DNA of 64,000 nt from Collimonas pratensis (GTDB lineage Bacteria; Pseudomonadota; Gammaproteobacteria; Burkholderiales; Burkholderiaceae_D). Under the pieces are notes generated by a model. It made no database searches, had not been told where the DNA came from, and was given only the letters and a program-made list of their open reading frames with translations. Every line of letters begins with the position of its first letter. The stretch's first letter is position 1. The stretch covers positions 5,022,001 through 5,086,000 of the forward strand of contig NZ_CP013234.1 in the NCBI RefSeq assembly GCF_001584185.1, read 5' to 3'. Positions 18,617-27,429 of the stretch are shown piece after piece. The position numbers and the translations under genes are program-made.

Positions 18617-19606
18617 TTGTCAGCCGCTCCCAATACCTCATCCTCACAATTCATGATGTCCCCGATCGCGGCCGATATGGACGCGGTCAATGCGGTTATT
18701 CGCCGTCAATTACACTCGGAAGTGCCCTTGGTGAATCAGATTGCCGAGTACATCATCAGCGCCGGCGGCAAACGCCTGCGCCCGGTGCTGGTCTTGCTGA
18801 TGGCGCGCGCTTGCGGCTATGCCGGCGACAAACACCATGAACTGGCCGCGGTGATCGAATTCATCCATACCGCTACCCTGCTGCACGATGACGTGGTGGA
18901 CGAGTCGTCCCTGCGGCGCGGCCGGCAGACCGCTAATGCCCTGTTCGGCAACGCCGCCTCGGTGCTGGTCGGCGATTTCTTGTACTCGCGCGCCTTTCAA
19001 ATGATGGTTGCGGTGGATAATGCGCGCGTGATGCAGATCGTCGCTGATGCCACCAACGTCATTGCCGAAGGTGAAGTGCTGCAGTTGCTGAACATGCATA
19101 ACCCGGATGTGTCGGAAGAAAATTATCTGCAGGTGATCCGCTCCAAGACCGCCAAGCTGTTCGAAGCCGCGGCGCAACTGGGCGTACTAATCGCCGGCGC
19201 CGATGATGCGGCGATTGAAGCCGCGGGAGAGTACGGCCGCTCCCTGGGCACCGCGTTCCAGCTGATCGACGACGTGCTGGACTATTCCGGCAACGCTAGC
19301 GATATCGGCAAGAACGTCGGCGATGATTTGCGCGAAGGCAAGCCGACCTTGCCGCTGATTTACCTGATGAGCCACGGCACGCCGGCGCAACGGGAACTGG
19401 TGCGCAGCTGCATCGAAAATGGCGACGAACAGCATTTCGATGAAATTCTGGCCGCCATCACCAGCTCCGGCGCCCTCGATTACACCCGGCGCGAAGCCGA
19501 GAAGGCGGCGCAGCGCGCCGCTGCAGCAATCGCAGACTTGCCAAATAGTCAGTTCAAGGATTCTTTGCTACAATTATCCGTGTTCGCAGTGGATCGTAAT
19601 CACTGA
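18617..19606 (+). CDS. ispB: Octaprenyl diphosphate synthase (all-trans polyprenyl synthase)
   Basis: Makes the side chain of ubiquinone from farnesyl diphosphate and isopentenyl diphosphate. Both aspartate-rich motifs are present: DDVVD in LLHDDVVDESSLRRG (about residue 94) and DDVLD in FQLIDDVLDYSG (about residue 220); GGKRLRP near residue 53 is the substrate-binding arginine motif. A TTG start (18617, 329 residues) has AACAGG seven bases upstream; ATG at 18653 or 18656 would give about 317 residues and cannot be excluded. Chain length of eight units is inferred from family, as betaproteobacteria use ubiquinone-8. tRNA-Pro follows 97 bases later. Confidence 0.93.
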   Translation: MSAAPNTSSSQFMMSPIAADMDAVNAVIRRQLHSEVPLVNQIAEYIISAGGKRLRPVLVLLMARACGYAGDKHHELAAVIEFIHTATLLHDDVVDESSLRRGRQTANALFGNAASVLVGDFLYSRAFQMMVAVDNARVMQIVADATNVIAEGEVLQLLNMHNPDVSEENYLQVIRSKTAKLFEAAAQLGVLIAGADDAAIEAAGEYGRSLGTAFQLIDDVLDYSGNASDIGKNVGDDLREGKPTLPLIYLMSHGTPAQRELVRSCIENGDEQHFDEILAAITSSGALDYTRREAEKAAQRAAAAIADLPNSQFKDSLLQLSVFAVDRNH

Positions 19607-19703
19607 GCGCAGTTACTGAGAATCCATGAGTAACGGGACTGCCGTTCCACCACCGTAAGGCACGGCAGCCCAAAAACCTGTTCAAGTTATTGAACGGCTA
19701 AAT

Positions 19704-19780
19704 CGGGGTGTAGCTTAGCCTGGTAGAGCGCTACGTTCGGGACGTAGAGGCCGGAGGTTCGAATCCTCTCACCCCGACCA
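19704..19780 (+). tRNA. tRNA-Pro (anticodon CGG)
   Basis: A 77-base cloverleaf with encoded CCA. Acceptor CGGGGTG pairs with CACCCCG; the anticodon stem is CTACG/CGTAG with CGG at 19738-19740; the T arm reads GGTTCGAATCC. The unpaired first-pair C1 start is a hallmark of bacterial tRNA-Pro. No promoter of its own is evident, so it may be read through from ispB. Confidence 0.96.
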
Positions 19781-19820
19781 ACCAATATTGGTTTATTAAC
19801 CTTTTCTTTACGGTGACCCT

Positions 19821-21101
19821 TTGGATGCCGTGCCCATTTGGGTGCAGATTCTTGCACTAGTCGTACTCATCTTCCTCTCAGCATTTTTCGCCATGGCGGA
19901 AACTGCCTTGATTGCCGCCAACAAGCACCGCCTGCGCCATCTGGCCAAGCGCGGCAGCAAATCCGCCGCCACTACCTTATGGCTGCTGGAACGCACCGAC
20001 AAGCTGCTGTCGCTGATCCTGATCGTCAATACCCTGGTCAATGCCCTGGCTACCGCACTGGTTACCGCAATTGCCATTACGACATTCGGCAATCACCAGA
20101 ATGTGATCACGATTGCCACTGCCGGCGTCGCTTTCCTGCTGATCGTGTTTGCCGAAATCACCCCGAAGGTGATTGGCGCCACCTATCCGGAACGCATCGC
20201 GCTGCCCACCAGTTTCATCCTCAAACCCCTGATGGCGCTGGCCAAGCCCTTGATCTGGTTTGTCAATTTGTTCGTCTCTGGCATCCTGAGAATACTGCAC
20301 ATCAAAACCGGCAAGCACGCGCAGGAACAGCGCGTCTCGCCGGAAGAACTGCGCTCGATCGTGCTGGAAGGCGGCAACTTCATGCCGCAAAAGCACAAGA
20401 GCATTTTGCTGAACCTGTTCGACCTGGAAAAGATTTCGGTGGAAGACGTGATGACGCCGCGAGCCCAAGTCGAAGCGCTGAACCTGGCAGCTTCGGTGGA
20501 CGACATCAAGCATCAGCTGACGACTTGCTATCACAATAAATTGCCGGTGTATGAGGGTGAGATCAACCAGATCGTCGGCATTCTGCACGTCCGCAAGGCG
20601 ATGGTATTGCTCAACCAGGAAGCCGAACTGACGGTCGACCATTTCCGCCAGCTGCTCAGCACGCCTTATTTCATTCCAGAAGACACCGACGTTTTCACCC
20701 AGCTGCAATATTTCCAGGAAAATCACGAGCGGCTCGGCATCATCGTCGACGAGTACGGCGAAGTGCAGGGACTGGTCACGCTGGAAGACATCATTGAAGA
20801 AATGATCGGCGAATTCACCACCTCTAAACCGGGCGCTGCGCGCGCCGACAGTTTTTCCTGGAATGCCCAGGGCCAGTGCCTGCTGGAGGGCGCCACCACC
20901 CTGCGCGACATCAATAAACGCCTCGGCCTGAATTTCCCGCTGGACGGCCCCAAGACGCTGAACGGCCTGCTGCTGGAATGGCTGCAAGATATTCCAGACA
21001 ATAATGTCAGCCTGAAAATTGCCGGATGCATCATAGAAATCGTGCAAGTGCAGAACCAGGCGATCAAGGTTGCTAAATTGATCCGGCCGGATACACTATA
21101 A
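19821..21101 (+). CDS. HlyC/CorC family transporter (DUF21-CBS-CorC_HlyC)
   Basis: A 426-residue membrane protein. Four N-terminal membrane segments form a DUF21/CNNM domain (about 1-185, with FFAMAETALIAANKHRL), followed by a CBS pair (about 205-335, VMTPRAQVEALN and LGIIVDEYGEVQGLVTLEDI) and a C-terminal CorC_HlyC domain (about 350-425). Relatives are linked to magnesium and cobalt efflux or resistance. The TTG at 19821 is the most likely start, with GGTGA four bases before it; the GTG at 19830 is an alternative. It lies 40 bases after tRNA-Pro. Confidence 0.9.
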   Translation: MDAVPIWVQILALVVLIFLSAFFAMAETALIAANKHRLRHLAKRGSKSAATTLWLLERTDKLLSLILIVNTLVNALATALVTAIAITTFGNHQNVITIATAGVAFLLIVFAEITPKVIGATYPERIALPTSFILKPLMALAKPLIWFVNLFVSGILRILHIKTGKHAQEQRVSPEELRSIVLEGGNFMPQKHKSILLNLFDLEKISVEDVMTPRAQVEALNLAASVDDIKHQLTTCYHNKLPVYEGEINQIVGILHVRKAMVLLNQEAELTVDHFRQLLSTPYFIPEDTDVFTQLQYFQENHERLGIIVDEYGEVQGLVTLEDIIEEMIGEFTTSKPGAARADSFSWNAQGQCLLEGATTLRDINKRLGLNFPLDGPKTLNGLLLEWLQDIPDNNVSLKIAGCIIEIVQVQNQAIKVAKLIRPDTL

Positions 21102-21203
21102 GAACGACAAAACCTGCCTTACGGCAATTTTTGCGACACATTTCTTCACAAAACCTTTACAACCCAGTTTCCCGTAGGGCATCATTGGCCGGTTGTAATG
21201 GTC

Positions 21204-21372
21204 AGGGCCCGTTGGGGAGTAAATTGGGCATTTGGGCGGCCTTAGCTGGATGCGATGCAAGGCGCCCGACGCGCCGCAGTGCGAGCACTGCAAGCGGTGG
21301 CGAACGTAACAGCGGCAGCAGCGCGCCAGCTACGGCCGCCCAAATGCCCAATTTATTCCCTAACGGGGCCCT
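21204..21372. repeat. 169-bp palindromic element upstream of pilB
   Basis: Terminal arms 21204-21249 and 21326-21372 are inverted repeats of about 46 bases with only a few mismatches and one extra base, both ending in AGGGCCC and containing AAATTGGGCATTTGGGCGGC (or its complement). The 76-base middle is GC-rich. Ends and size resemble a non-coding mobile repeat of the MITE/BIME type. The element stops 27 bases before the pilB start codon. The short frames that cross it on both strands are by-products of the palindrome. Confidence 0.8.
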
Positions 21373-21399
21373 ACACACATCTTTTGATATTGATCCCCT

Positions 21400-23121
21400 A
21401 TGGCTGCAGTATTTCCTAACACCAGTACCACCGGTCCGATCTCGGGACTTGCCCGCGCATTGCTGCAAGCCGGCCGCTTGTCGACGGTGCAGATGGAAGC
21501 CTTGCACAAGAAAGCCAGCGGCGATCAAACGCCGTTCATCGCCGCCTTGCTGGAGAGCGGCCATCTCGATGCGCGCGCGCTGGCGCTGTTTTGCGCCGAG
21601 ACCTTCGGTTATCCGCAGCTGGACCTGAGCGTGCTCAACCTGAGCACGCTGCCGGAAAAAGCCATCGACGCCAAGCTGATGGAAAGCCACTTCGTGCTGC
21701 CGCTGGCGAAGCGCGGCAACAAGATCTACGTGGCGTTGTCCGATCCGACCAACATGCAGGCGCTGGACCAGATCAAGTTCCAGACCGAGCTGATGGTCGA
21801 ACCGATCATTGTCGAGCATCCGGTGCTGGTGAAGCAGATCCAGAAGCTGGTCAAATCGGCCGAGCAAAGCCTGAGCGAAATGGTCGGCGACGACCAGGAA
21901 ATCAATTTCGTCGAAGAGGATACGGCAGCGATTGCCGACGCCACCGCCGATATCGATGACGCGCCGGTAGTACGCTTCCTGCAAAAGATCCTGACCGATG
22001 CGATCAACCAGGGCGCGTCCGACTTGCATTTCGAACCGTTTGAAAAATTCTACCGGATCCGTTTCCGGGTCGACGGTGTGCTGCGCGACATGGCGCAACC
22101 GCCGTTGTCGATCAAGGAAAAACTGGCCTCCCGCATCAAGGTGATCTCGAAGCTGGATATTTCCGAAAAGCGGGTGCCGCAGGATGGCCGGATGCGGCTG
22201 GTGGTGTCCAAGACACGCGCTATCGATTTCCGGGTCAGCACCCTGCCCACGCTGTTCGGTGAAAAAATCGTGATGCGTATCCTGGACCCAAGCCAGGCGC
22301 AGATGGGGATCGACGCGTTGGGCTACGACCCGGACCAGAAAGCGATCCTGATGGACGCCATCCAGCGTCCCTACGGCATGGTGCTGGTGACCGGCCCTAC
22401 CGGCTCCGGTAAAACCGTGTCGCTCTACACCTGCCTGAATATCCTGAACCAGCCCGGCATCAATATCTCCACCGCCGAAGATCCGGCCGAAATCAATTTG
22501 CCCGGCGTCAATCAGGTCAACATCAACGACCGCGCCGGCCTGACTTTCCCGGTGGCGCTGAAGGCCTTCCTGCGGCAGGATCCCGACATCATCATGGTCG
22601 GTGAAATCCGCGACCTGGAAACCGCCGACATCTCGATCAAGGCTGCGCAAACCGGGCACATGGTGTTTTCCACCCTGCATACCAACGATGCGCCGTCGAC
22701 GCTGACGCGCTTGATGAACATGGGCGTGCCGGCTTTCAATATTGCATCTTCCGTGATCCTGATCACCGCCCAGCGGCTGGCGCGCCGCTTGTGCAGCTGC
22801 AAGCAGCCGATTACGATCCAGGAGGAAGCCCTGGCTGAAGCCGGCTTCACCGAAGACGACATCGACGGTAGCTGGCTGCCATACAAGGCCGTCGGCTGCG
22901 AACGCTGCAACGGCACCGGCTACAAGGGACGGGTCGGCATCTATCAGATCATGCCGATCACAGAAGAAATAGAACGCATCATTCTGGCCCATGGCACGGC
23001 GCTGGAAATCGAAGCACAAGCCAAGCGCGAAGGCGTCAAAACCCTGCGACAGTCGGGATTGATGAAGGTTAAACAAGGGATGACCAGCCTCGAAGAAGTG
23101 CTCGGTTGCACCAATATCTAA
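21400..23121 (+). CDS. pilB: Type IV pilus assembly ATPase PilB
   Basis: Cytoplasmic hexameric ATPase that drives pilus extension (573 residues, normal length). An N-terminal MshEN/GspE-N domain (about 1-150) precedes the motor: Asp box SDLHFEPFEKFYRIRFR, Walker A GPTGSGKT at 332-339, Walker B region IIMVGEIRDLETA, and His box HTNDAPSTLTRL. Two cysteine pairs (CSC near 467 and CERC near 504) form the usual zinc site. No ribosome-binding site is visible before the ATG; instead a palindromic element ends 27 bases upstream. It leads a pilB-pilC-pilD operon. Confidence 0.97.
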   Translation: MAAVFPNTSTTGPISGLARALLQAGRLSTVQMEALHKKASGDQTPFIAALLESGHLDARALALFCAETFGYPQLDLSVLNLSTLPEKAIDAKLMESHFVLPLAKRGNKIYVALSDPTNMQALDQIKFQTELMVEPIIVEHPVLVKQIQKLVKSAEQSLSEMVGDDQEINFVEEDTAAIADATADIDDAPVVRFLQKILTDAINQGASDLHFEPFEKFYRIRFRVDGVLRDMAQPPLSIKEKLASRIKVISKLDISEKRVPQDGRMRLVVSKTRAIDFRVSTLPTLFGEKIVMRILDPSQAQMGIDALGYDPDQKAILMDAIQRPYGMVLVTGPTGSGKTVSLYTCLNILNQPGINISTAEDPAEINLPGVNQVNINDRAGLTFPVALKAFLRQDPDIIMVGEIRDLETADISIKAAQTGHMVFSTLHTNDAPSTLTRLMNMGVPAFNIASSVILITAQRLARRLCSCKQPITIQEEALAEAGFTEDDIDGSWLPYKAVGCERCNGTGYKGRVGIYQIMPITEEIERIILAHGTALEIEAQAKREGVKTLRQSGLMKVKQGMTSLEEVLGCTNI

Positions 23122-23136
23122 TTAGGGGAATAGTTC

Positions 23137-24357
23137 ATGGCAACAGCGGCAAGCTCACGTCAGGTCAAGGAATTGGTGTATCTGTGGGAAGGCAAGGATA
23201 AAAAAGGCAAGGTTGTGCGCGGAGAATTGCGCGCAGGTAGCGAGACTGTGGTCAATGTCACCATGCGCCGACAAGGGATCCTGGTCACCAAAGTCAAAAA
23301 GAAGACCTTCCGTAGCGGCAAGAAAATTACCGACAAGGACCTTTCCCTGCTTACTCGCCAACTGGCTACTATGATGAAGGCCGGCGTGCCCTTGCTACAG
23401 TCTTTCGATATCGTAGCCAAGGGCCATGCCAATCCATCAGTATCGAAACTGGTCAATGACATCCGTAGCGACGTTGAAACCGGTACCAGCCTGAGCCAGG
23501 CCTTCCGCAAGTTCCCGTTATATTTCGACCCCCTGTTCTGCAACCTGGTTGGCGCTGGCGAACAGGCCGGCATTCTTGAAGATTTGCTGGAGCGGCTGGC
23601 AATCTATAAAGAAAAGACCCTTGCCATCAAAAGCAAGATTAAATCTGCGATGTTTTATCCCGTATCTATTATGGCAGTGGCCTTTATCGTTACCGCAGTT
23701 ATCATGATCTGGGTGGTTCCTGCATTCAAGCAGGTATTCTCAAGCTTTGGTGCAGACCTACCCGCGATGACCCTTTTCGTAATGGGCATCTCCGATTTCA
23801 TGGTGGCTAACTGGTACATTATATTCCCCGCTATATTCACCGGCCTATATTTGTTCTTTCAGTCATGGAGGCGTTCACTCAAAATGCAACGCTTCATGGA
23901 CCGCGTATTACTAAAGGTACCGATTTTTGGTTCGGTAATCCGGAAAGCAACGATTGCTCGCTGGACCCGTACATTGGCAACCATGTTTGCTGCAGGTGTG
24001 CCATTGGTAGAGTCGCTTGATTCGGTTGGGGGAGCATCGGGGAACGCAGTCTATCTGGACGCGACCAAGAAAATCCAGAACGAAGTAAGCACGGGCACCA
24101 GTCTGACTACTGCAATGGAAAATGCCAATGTGTTCCCCAACATGGTGACGCAAATGGTTTCCATCGGCGAAGAATCGGGCTCCCTCGACCAGATGCTGGG
24201 CAAGGTGGCCGATTTCTACGAAGCAGAAGTCGACGACGCGGTAGCGTCACTGTCCAGCCTGATGGAACCTTTGATCATGGTGATCCTGGGCGTCCTGATC
24301 GGCGGCCTTGTGATTGCCATGTACCTGCCTATTTTCAAGCTGGGTACGGTGGTTTGA
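23137..24357 (+). CDS. pilC: Type IV pilus inner-membrane platform protein PilC
   Basis: Platform protein that links the PilB motor to the pilin assembly site. The 406 residues contain two T2SSF domains (about 70-195 and 275-398), each with the conserved GxPLxxSL pattern (KAGVPLLQSFD, AAGVPLVESLD), and three membrane segments near 172-195, 222-245 and 375-398. It starts 15 bases after pilB and overlaps pilD by one base (TGATG). Its middle third is unusual: bases 23641-23880 count 110 G+C out of 240, clearly lower than the neighbouring genes. Confidence 0.96.
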   Translation: MATAASSRQVKELVYLWEGKDKKGKVVRGELRAGSETVVNVTMRRQGILVTKVKKKTFRSGKKITDKDLSLLTRQLATMMKAGVPLLQSFDIVAKGHANPSVSKLVNDIRSDVETGTSLSQAFRKFPLYFDPLFCNLVGAGEQAGILEDLLERLAIYKEKTLAIKSKIKSAMFYPVSIMAVAFIVTAVIMIWVVPAFKQVFSSFGADLPAMTLFVMGISDFMVANWYIIFPAIFTGLYLFFQSWRRSLKMQRFMDRVLLKVPIFGSVIRKATIARWTRTLATMFAAGVPLVESLDSVGGASGNAVYLDATKKIQNEVSTGTSLTTAMENANVFPNMVTQMVSIGEESGSLDQMLGKVADFYEAEVDDAVASLSSLMEPLIMVILGVLIGGLVIAMYLPIFKLGTVV

Positions 24358-25223
24358 TGCAAGAAGGTATTTTTTTCCTGGCGGCGGGGAGCCTGCTTCC
24401 CACCGCCATCGCCGCTATTTTTGGCTTACTCATCGGTAGTTTCCTCAACGTCGTGATTCATCGGCTGCCGATCATGATGCAGCGCGAATCTGATAACTAC
24501 GTGGCGCACGAAAGCGGCCAGCCGCTGCCGCATACCGACCGCTACAATCTGGTGGTACCGCGTTCCGCCTGTCCGCAATGCAAACACCAGATCGGCGCGC
24601 TGGAAAACGTGCCGGTGCTGAGCTATCTGGCCTTGCGCGGCAAATGCGCCTCCTGCAAGACGCCGATCTCAGCGCGCTATCCGATCGTGGAGGCATTTAC
24701 CGGCGTCCTGTCGGGGCTGCTGATCTGGCATTTCGGCAGCGGCTGGGCTGGCATGGCGACCCTGGTCTTTGCCTACCTGCTGATCGCCATGACGTTTATC
24801 GACGCCGATACGCAGCTGCTGCCTGACGACCTGACCCTGCCGTTGCTGTGGCTGGGCTTGCTGCTGAATATTTCCGGCTTGTTCGTACCGCTCAGCGACG
24901 CGGTGATCGGCGCCGCCGCCGGCTACCTGAGCCTGTGGCTGATCTACTGGGCATTCAAGCTGCTGACCGGCAAGGAAGGCATGGGCTACGGCGATTTCAA
25001 GCTGCTGGCGGCGCTGGGCGCCTGGCTGGGCTGGAAAATGCTCCCTATTATCATCCTGTTTTCGTCGCTGGTCGGCGCCGTGGTCGGCCTCGTCCTGATC
25101 ATCGTTGCCCGCCGTGGACGCGACATTCCTATCCCATTTGGCCCTTATCTGGCAGCGGCCGGCTTGCTCGCGTTGCTATATGGCCGCACTATCACGGAAA
25201 CTTATTTCAATTTCGTTGCCTAA
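24357..25223 (+). CDS. pilD: Prepilin peptidase / N-methyltransferase PilD
   Basis: Inner-membrane bifunctional enzyme that cleaves and methylates type IV prepilins (288 residues). The cytoplasmic loop carries two zinc-binding pairs, CPQC and CASC (about residues 75-105), and the two catalytic aspartates lie in FIDADTQLLPDD and in GMGYGDFKLL (the GxGD motif). About eight hydrophobic segments are visible. The ATG at 24357 overlaps the pilC stop codon by one base, showing translational coupling. coaE begins seven bases downstream. Confidence 0.96.
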   Translation: MQEGIFFLAAGSLLPTAIAAIFGLLIGSFLNVVIHRLPIMMQRESDNYVAHESGQPLPHTDRYNLVVPRSACPQCKHQIGALENVPVLSYLALRGKCASCKTPISARYPIVEAFTGVLSGLLIWHFGSGWAGMATLVFAYLLIAMTFIDADTQLLPDDLTLPLLWLGLLLNISGLFVPLSDAVIGAAAGYLSLWLIYWAFKLLTGKEGMGYGDFKLLAALGAWLGWKMLPIIILFSSLVGAVVGLVLIIVARRGRDIPIPFGPYLAAAGLLALLYGRTITETYFNFVA

Positions 25224-25229
25224 CATCGT

Positions 25230-25883
25230 ATGAACCAGCACGATGCCAGCAATCCGATCCCACCAGCGCCGCTCAAGCCAAGATTCAGCGTCGGCCTGAC
25301 CGGCGGCATCGGCAGCGGCAAAAGTACCGTCGCCGACCTGTTCGCTGAACGTGGTGCGGCCGTCATCGACACCGATGTCATCGCCCGTCAATTGACCGCC
25401 CCTGGAGGCATCGCCATCGCACCGATCAGAGCCCGTTTCGGCGATGATTTCATCGATGCCAACGGCGCCATGGACAGGGCCAGGATGCGCGCCCATGTCT
25501 TCTCTGACCCGGCAGCAAAGCAGCAGCTGGAAGCGATACTGCATCCCCTGATTCGCACCGAGACCGGCTATGCCGGCGAGCGCGCGTCAGGTTCGTATCT
25601 GATCTTCGCCGTACCGCTGCTGGTTGAGTCCGGCAACTGGAAACAGCGGGTTGGGCGCATACTAGTCATAGATTGCGATGAACAGGTCCAGCTGCAGCGC
25701 GTCATGCAGCGCAATGCACTGACTGAGCCGCAAGTGCGCGCCATCATGGCGACGCAGGCCAGCAGGCAGCAGCGCTTGCAAGCCGCAGACGATGTGATCG
25801 TCAATGATGGCGCACGGGCAGCGCTATTGCCGCAAGTGGAGCGCTTGCACGCCTTATATGAGGCATTTAGCCGATCGTTATAA
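25230..25883 (+). CDS. coaE: Dephospho-CoA kinase
   Basis: Last step of coenzyme A synthesis: phosphorylates the 3' hydroxyl of dephospho-CoA. The 217 residues have the P-loop GLTGGIGSGKST (about residues 16-27), the conserved DTDVIARQL, a PLL(V/I)E-like substrate segment (VPLLVESGNW) and the QxxR lid region (ATQASRQQRLQAADDVIVND). Gene order pilD-coaE-zapD-yacG is a standard proteobacterial arrangement. It ends 122 bases before zapD. Confidence 0.97.
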   Translation: MNQHDASNPIPPAPLKPRFSVGLTGGIGSGKSTVADLFAERGAAVIDTDVIARQLTAPGGIAIAPIRARFGDDFIDANGAMDRARMRAHVFSDPAAKQQLEAILHPLIRTETGYAGERASGSYLIFAVPLLVESGNWKQRVGRILVIDCDEQVQLQRVMQRNALTEPQVRAIMATQASRQQRLQAADDVIVNDGARAALLPQVERLHALYEAFSRSL

Positions 25884-26005
25884 ATGGTATAAAGCCATAC
25901 GCGCGCACCTATCGGATAATGTAAAAGTAGACGGGCATTTGTAATTTCTGTTCGCATCGTTCAGAATCATGTCTTATCTGGCTCAAATTTTTAAGGGATG
26001 TCACT

Positions 26006-26761
26006 TTGATCGTCTACGAATATCCTTTCAACGAGCGCATTCGCACCCTGTTGCGGCTGGAAGACCTGCATGAAAGATTCGGCTTCTTCGTGCACCAGGA
26101 AAGTCCGCTGCAACACCATATCGCGCTGTCCACCATTTTTGAAATGCTGGAGGTCGCCGGGCGCGCCGACCTGAAATCGGATCTGCTGCAAGAACTGGAA
26201 CGACAAAGACAAACCCTGCTCGGCTTCAAATCGAATCCGAATGTAGCGCCGGACATGCTGGACGCCATCCTGCAAGAGATCGACCGTATTAGCACCGCCT
26301 TGATGGCGACCCAGGGCAAGACCGGCCAGCACATCCGCGACAATGAATGGCTGATGAGCATCCGCGGCCGCACCATCATCCCCGGCGGCGCCTGCGAATT
26401 CGACCTGCCTTCCTATTACGCCTGGCAGCAACATCCCGCGGAACAGCGTTTTGCCGACATTCTCGGCTGGTTCGGGCCGCTGGCCCCCTTGTTCGACGCC
26501 ATCAGCATCGTGCTGCGCTTATTGCGAGAAACCGGGAGTTCTGTAAAAATAGACGCACAAAACGGTAGTTACCAGCAAATGCTGCAGGGAAAATCCTACC
26601 AGATGCTGCGCCTGATCATCGATGAGCAATTGTTGGCGATTCCGGAAATATCGGCCAACAAGTACATGCTGTGGGTACGCTTCACCTCTCAAGGCGGCGA
26701 CCTCAAGCCCAAGGCGTATGAAGGCGATGTGCCGTTTGAACTGACCTTGTGTAATTTTTAA
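26006..26761 (+). CDS. zapD: Cell division protein ZapD
   Basis: FtsZ-binding protein that bundles protofilaments at the septum (251 residues, typical). The N-terminus [20 protein letters not shown] is the family signature, followed by a helical body and a C-terminal beta domain with LPSYYAWQ. Translation most likely starts at TTG 26006, with AAGGGA seven bases upstream; the nearby ATG at 25999 is out of frame. It is followed by yacG after 22 bases. Its target FtsZ is encoded at 40435 on the other strand. Confidence 0.95.
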   Translation: MIVYEYPFNERIRTLLRLEDLHERFGFFVHQESPLQHHIALSTIFEMLEVAGRADLKSDLLQELERQRQTLLGFKSNPNVAPDMLDAILQEIDRISTALMATQGKTGQHIRDNEWLMSIRGRTIIPGGACEFDLPSYYAWQQHPAEQRFADILGWFGPLAPLFDAISIVLRLLRETGSSVKIDAQNGSYQQMLQGKSYQMLRLIIDEQLLAIPEISANKYMLWVRFTSQGGDLKPKAYEGDVPFELTLCNF

Positions 26762-26783
26762 TTGATTTTTTGAACAGAATTGT

Positions 26784-26972
26784 ATGACTACTACCGTCGA
26801 TTGCCCGACTTGCGGCACAAAAGTTGAATGGATTGCGGCGAATAAATTCCGGCCGTTTTGCTCGGAACGCTGCAAGCAGATCGATCTGGGTGCCTGGGCT
26901 GAAGAGAAATACACCATCCCGGCAGTCAATCCACCGGATGAAATCGACGACGATAGCAAGCTGAAGCAATAA
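26784..26972 (+). CDS. yacG: DNA gyrase inhibitor YacG
   Basis: A 62-residue zinc-finger protein. The four zinc ligands are in CPTC (residues 7-10) and CSERC (about 26-30), with the family pattern between them ([10 protein letters not shown]) and an acidic C-terminal tail. In Escherichia coli YacG binds GyrB and blocks DNA binding by gyrase. It closes the pilD-coaE-zapD-yacG run and converges on the NUDIX gene, 29 bases away, with no terminator visible between them. Confidence 0.93.
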   Translation: MTTTVDCPTCGTKVEWIAANKFRPFCSERCKQIDLGAWAEEKYTIPAVNPPDEIDDDSKLKQ

Positions 26973-27001
26973 CTTCCCGCAACTTACGAGAAAATAACTG
27001 C

Positions 27002-27418
27002 TTAAACCGGCATATCACGCCGCAATTCATCCAGCCACTCGATCAAGGGGATGGCTGCCGGCAGCAGGGGCTCGACGCCAACGCTGCCCTGCCAGGAAAA
27101 AGCCTGGCCTTCCAGGCTTTGCGGCTCGCCCTGCCAGTCGCGGCTGATATAAAAATGCAGGCGGACATGCGCATGGGCGTATTGATGCTCGATGCCGCAC
27201 CATGGTTCAGCGGAATTGACCTCTATCCCCAGTTCCTCCAGCAGCTCGCGCTTTAGCGCATCGAAAATCGATTCTCCAGACTCGACTTTGCCTCCCGGGA
27301 ATTCCCAATAGCCTGCCATCGGCTTGCCCTCGGGCCGCTGGCCGAGCAGCACATCGCCATTCGGCTTCATCAGGATGCCAACGGCCACGTTGACTGGCAA
27401 TATCTGTTCTTTTGTCAT
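27002..27418 (-). CDS. mutT: NUDIX hydrolase, MutT type (8-oxo-dGTP diphosphatase)
   Basis: A 138-residue NUDIX enzyme with a perfect box GKVESGESIFDALKRELLEE (about 38-57) completed by LGI, matching Gx5Ex7REUxEExGU. The surrounding YWEFPGG and the C-terminal WxG-type layout match MutT, which removes oxidised guanine nucleotides from the pool. Start 27418 (MTKEQILPVNV) is chosen because the upstream extension to 27634 runs inside the DUF815 gene in another frame. It follows that gene by 11 bases, so they are likely cotranscribed. Confidence 0.92.
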   Translation of the reverse strand: MTKEQILPVNVAVGILMKPNGDVLLGQRPEGKPMAGYWEFPGGKVESGESIFDALKRELLEELGIEVNSAEPWCGIEHQYAHAHVRLHFYISRDWQGEPQSLEGQAFSWQGSVGVEPLLPAAIPLIEWLDELRRDMPV

Positions 27419-27429
27419 CAAATTTCTGC

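Noticed and set aside
21131-21628. A short plus-strand frame crossing the palindrome into pilB
   Set aside because: Most of it is the inverted-repeat element and the rest overlaps pilB in another frame; similar peptides arise from the same repeat on the minus strand.
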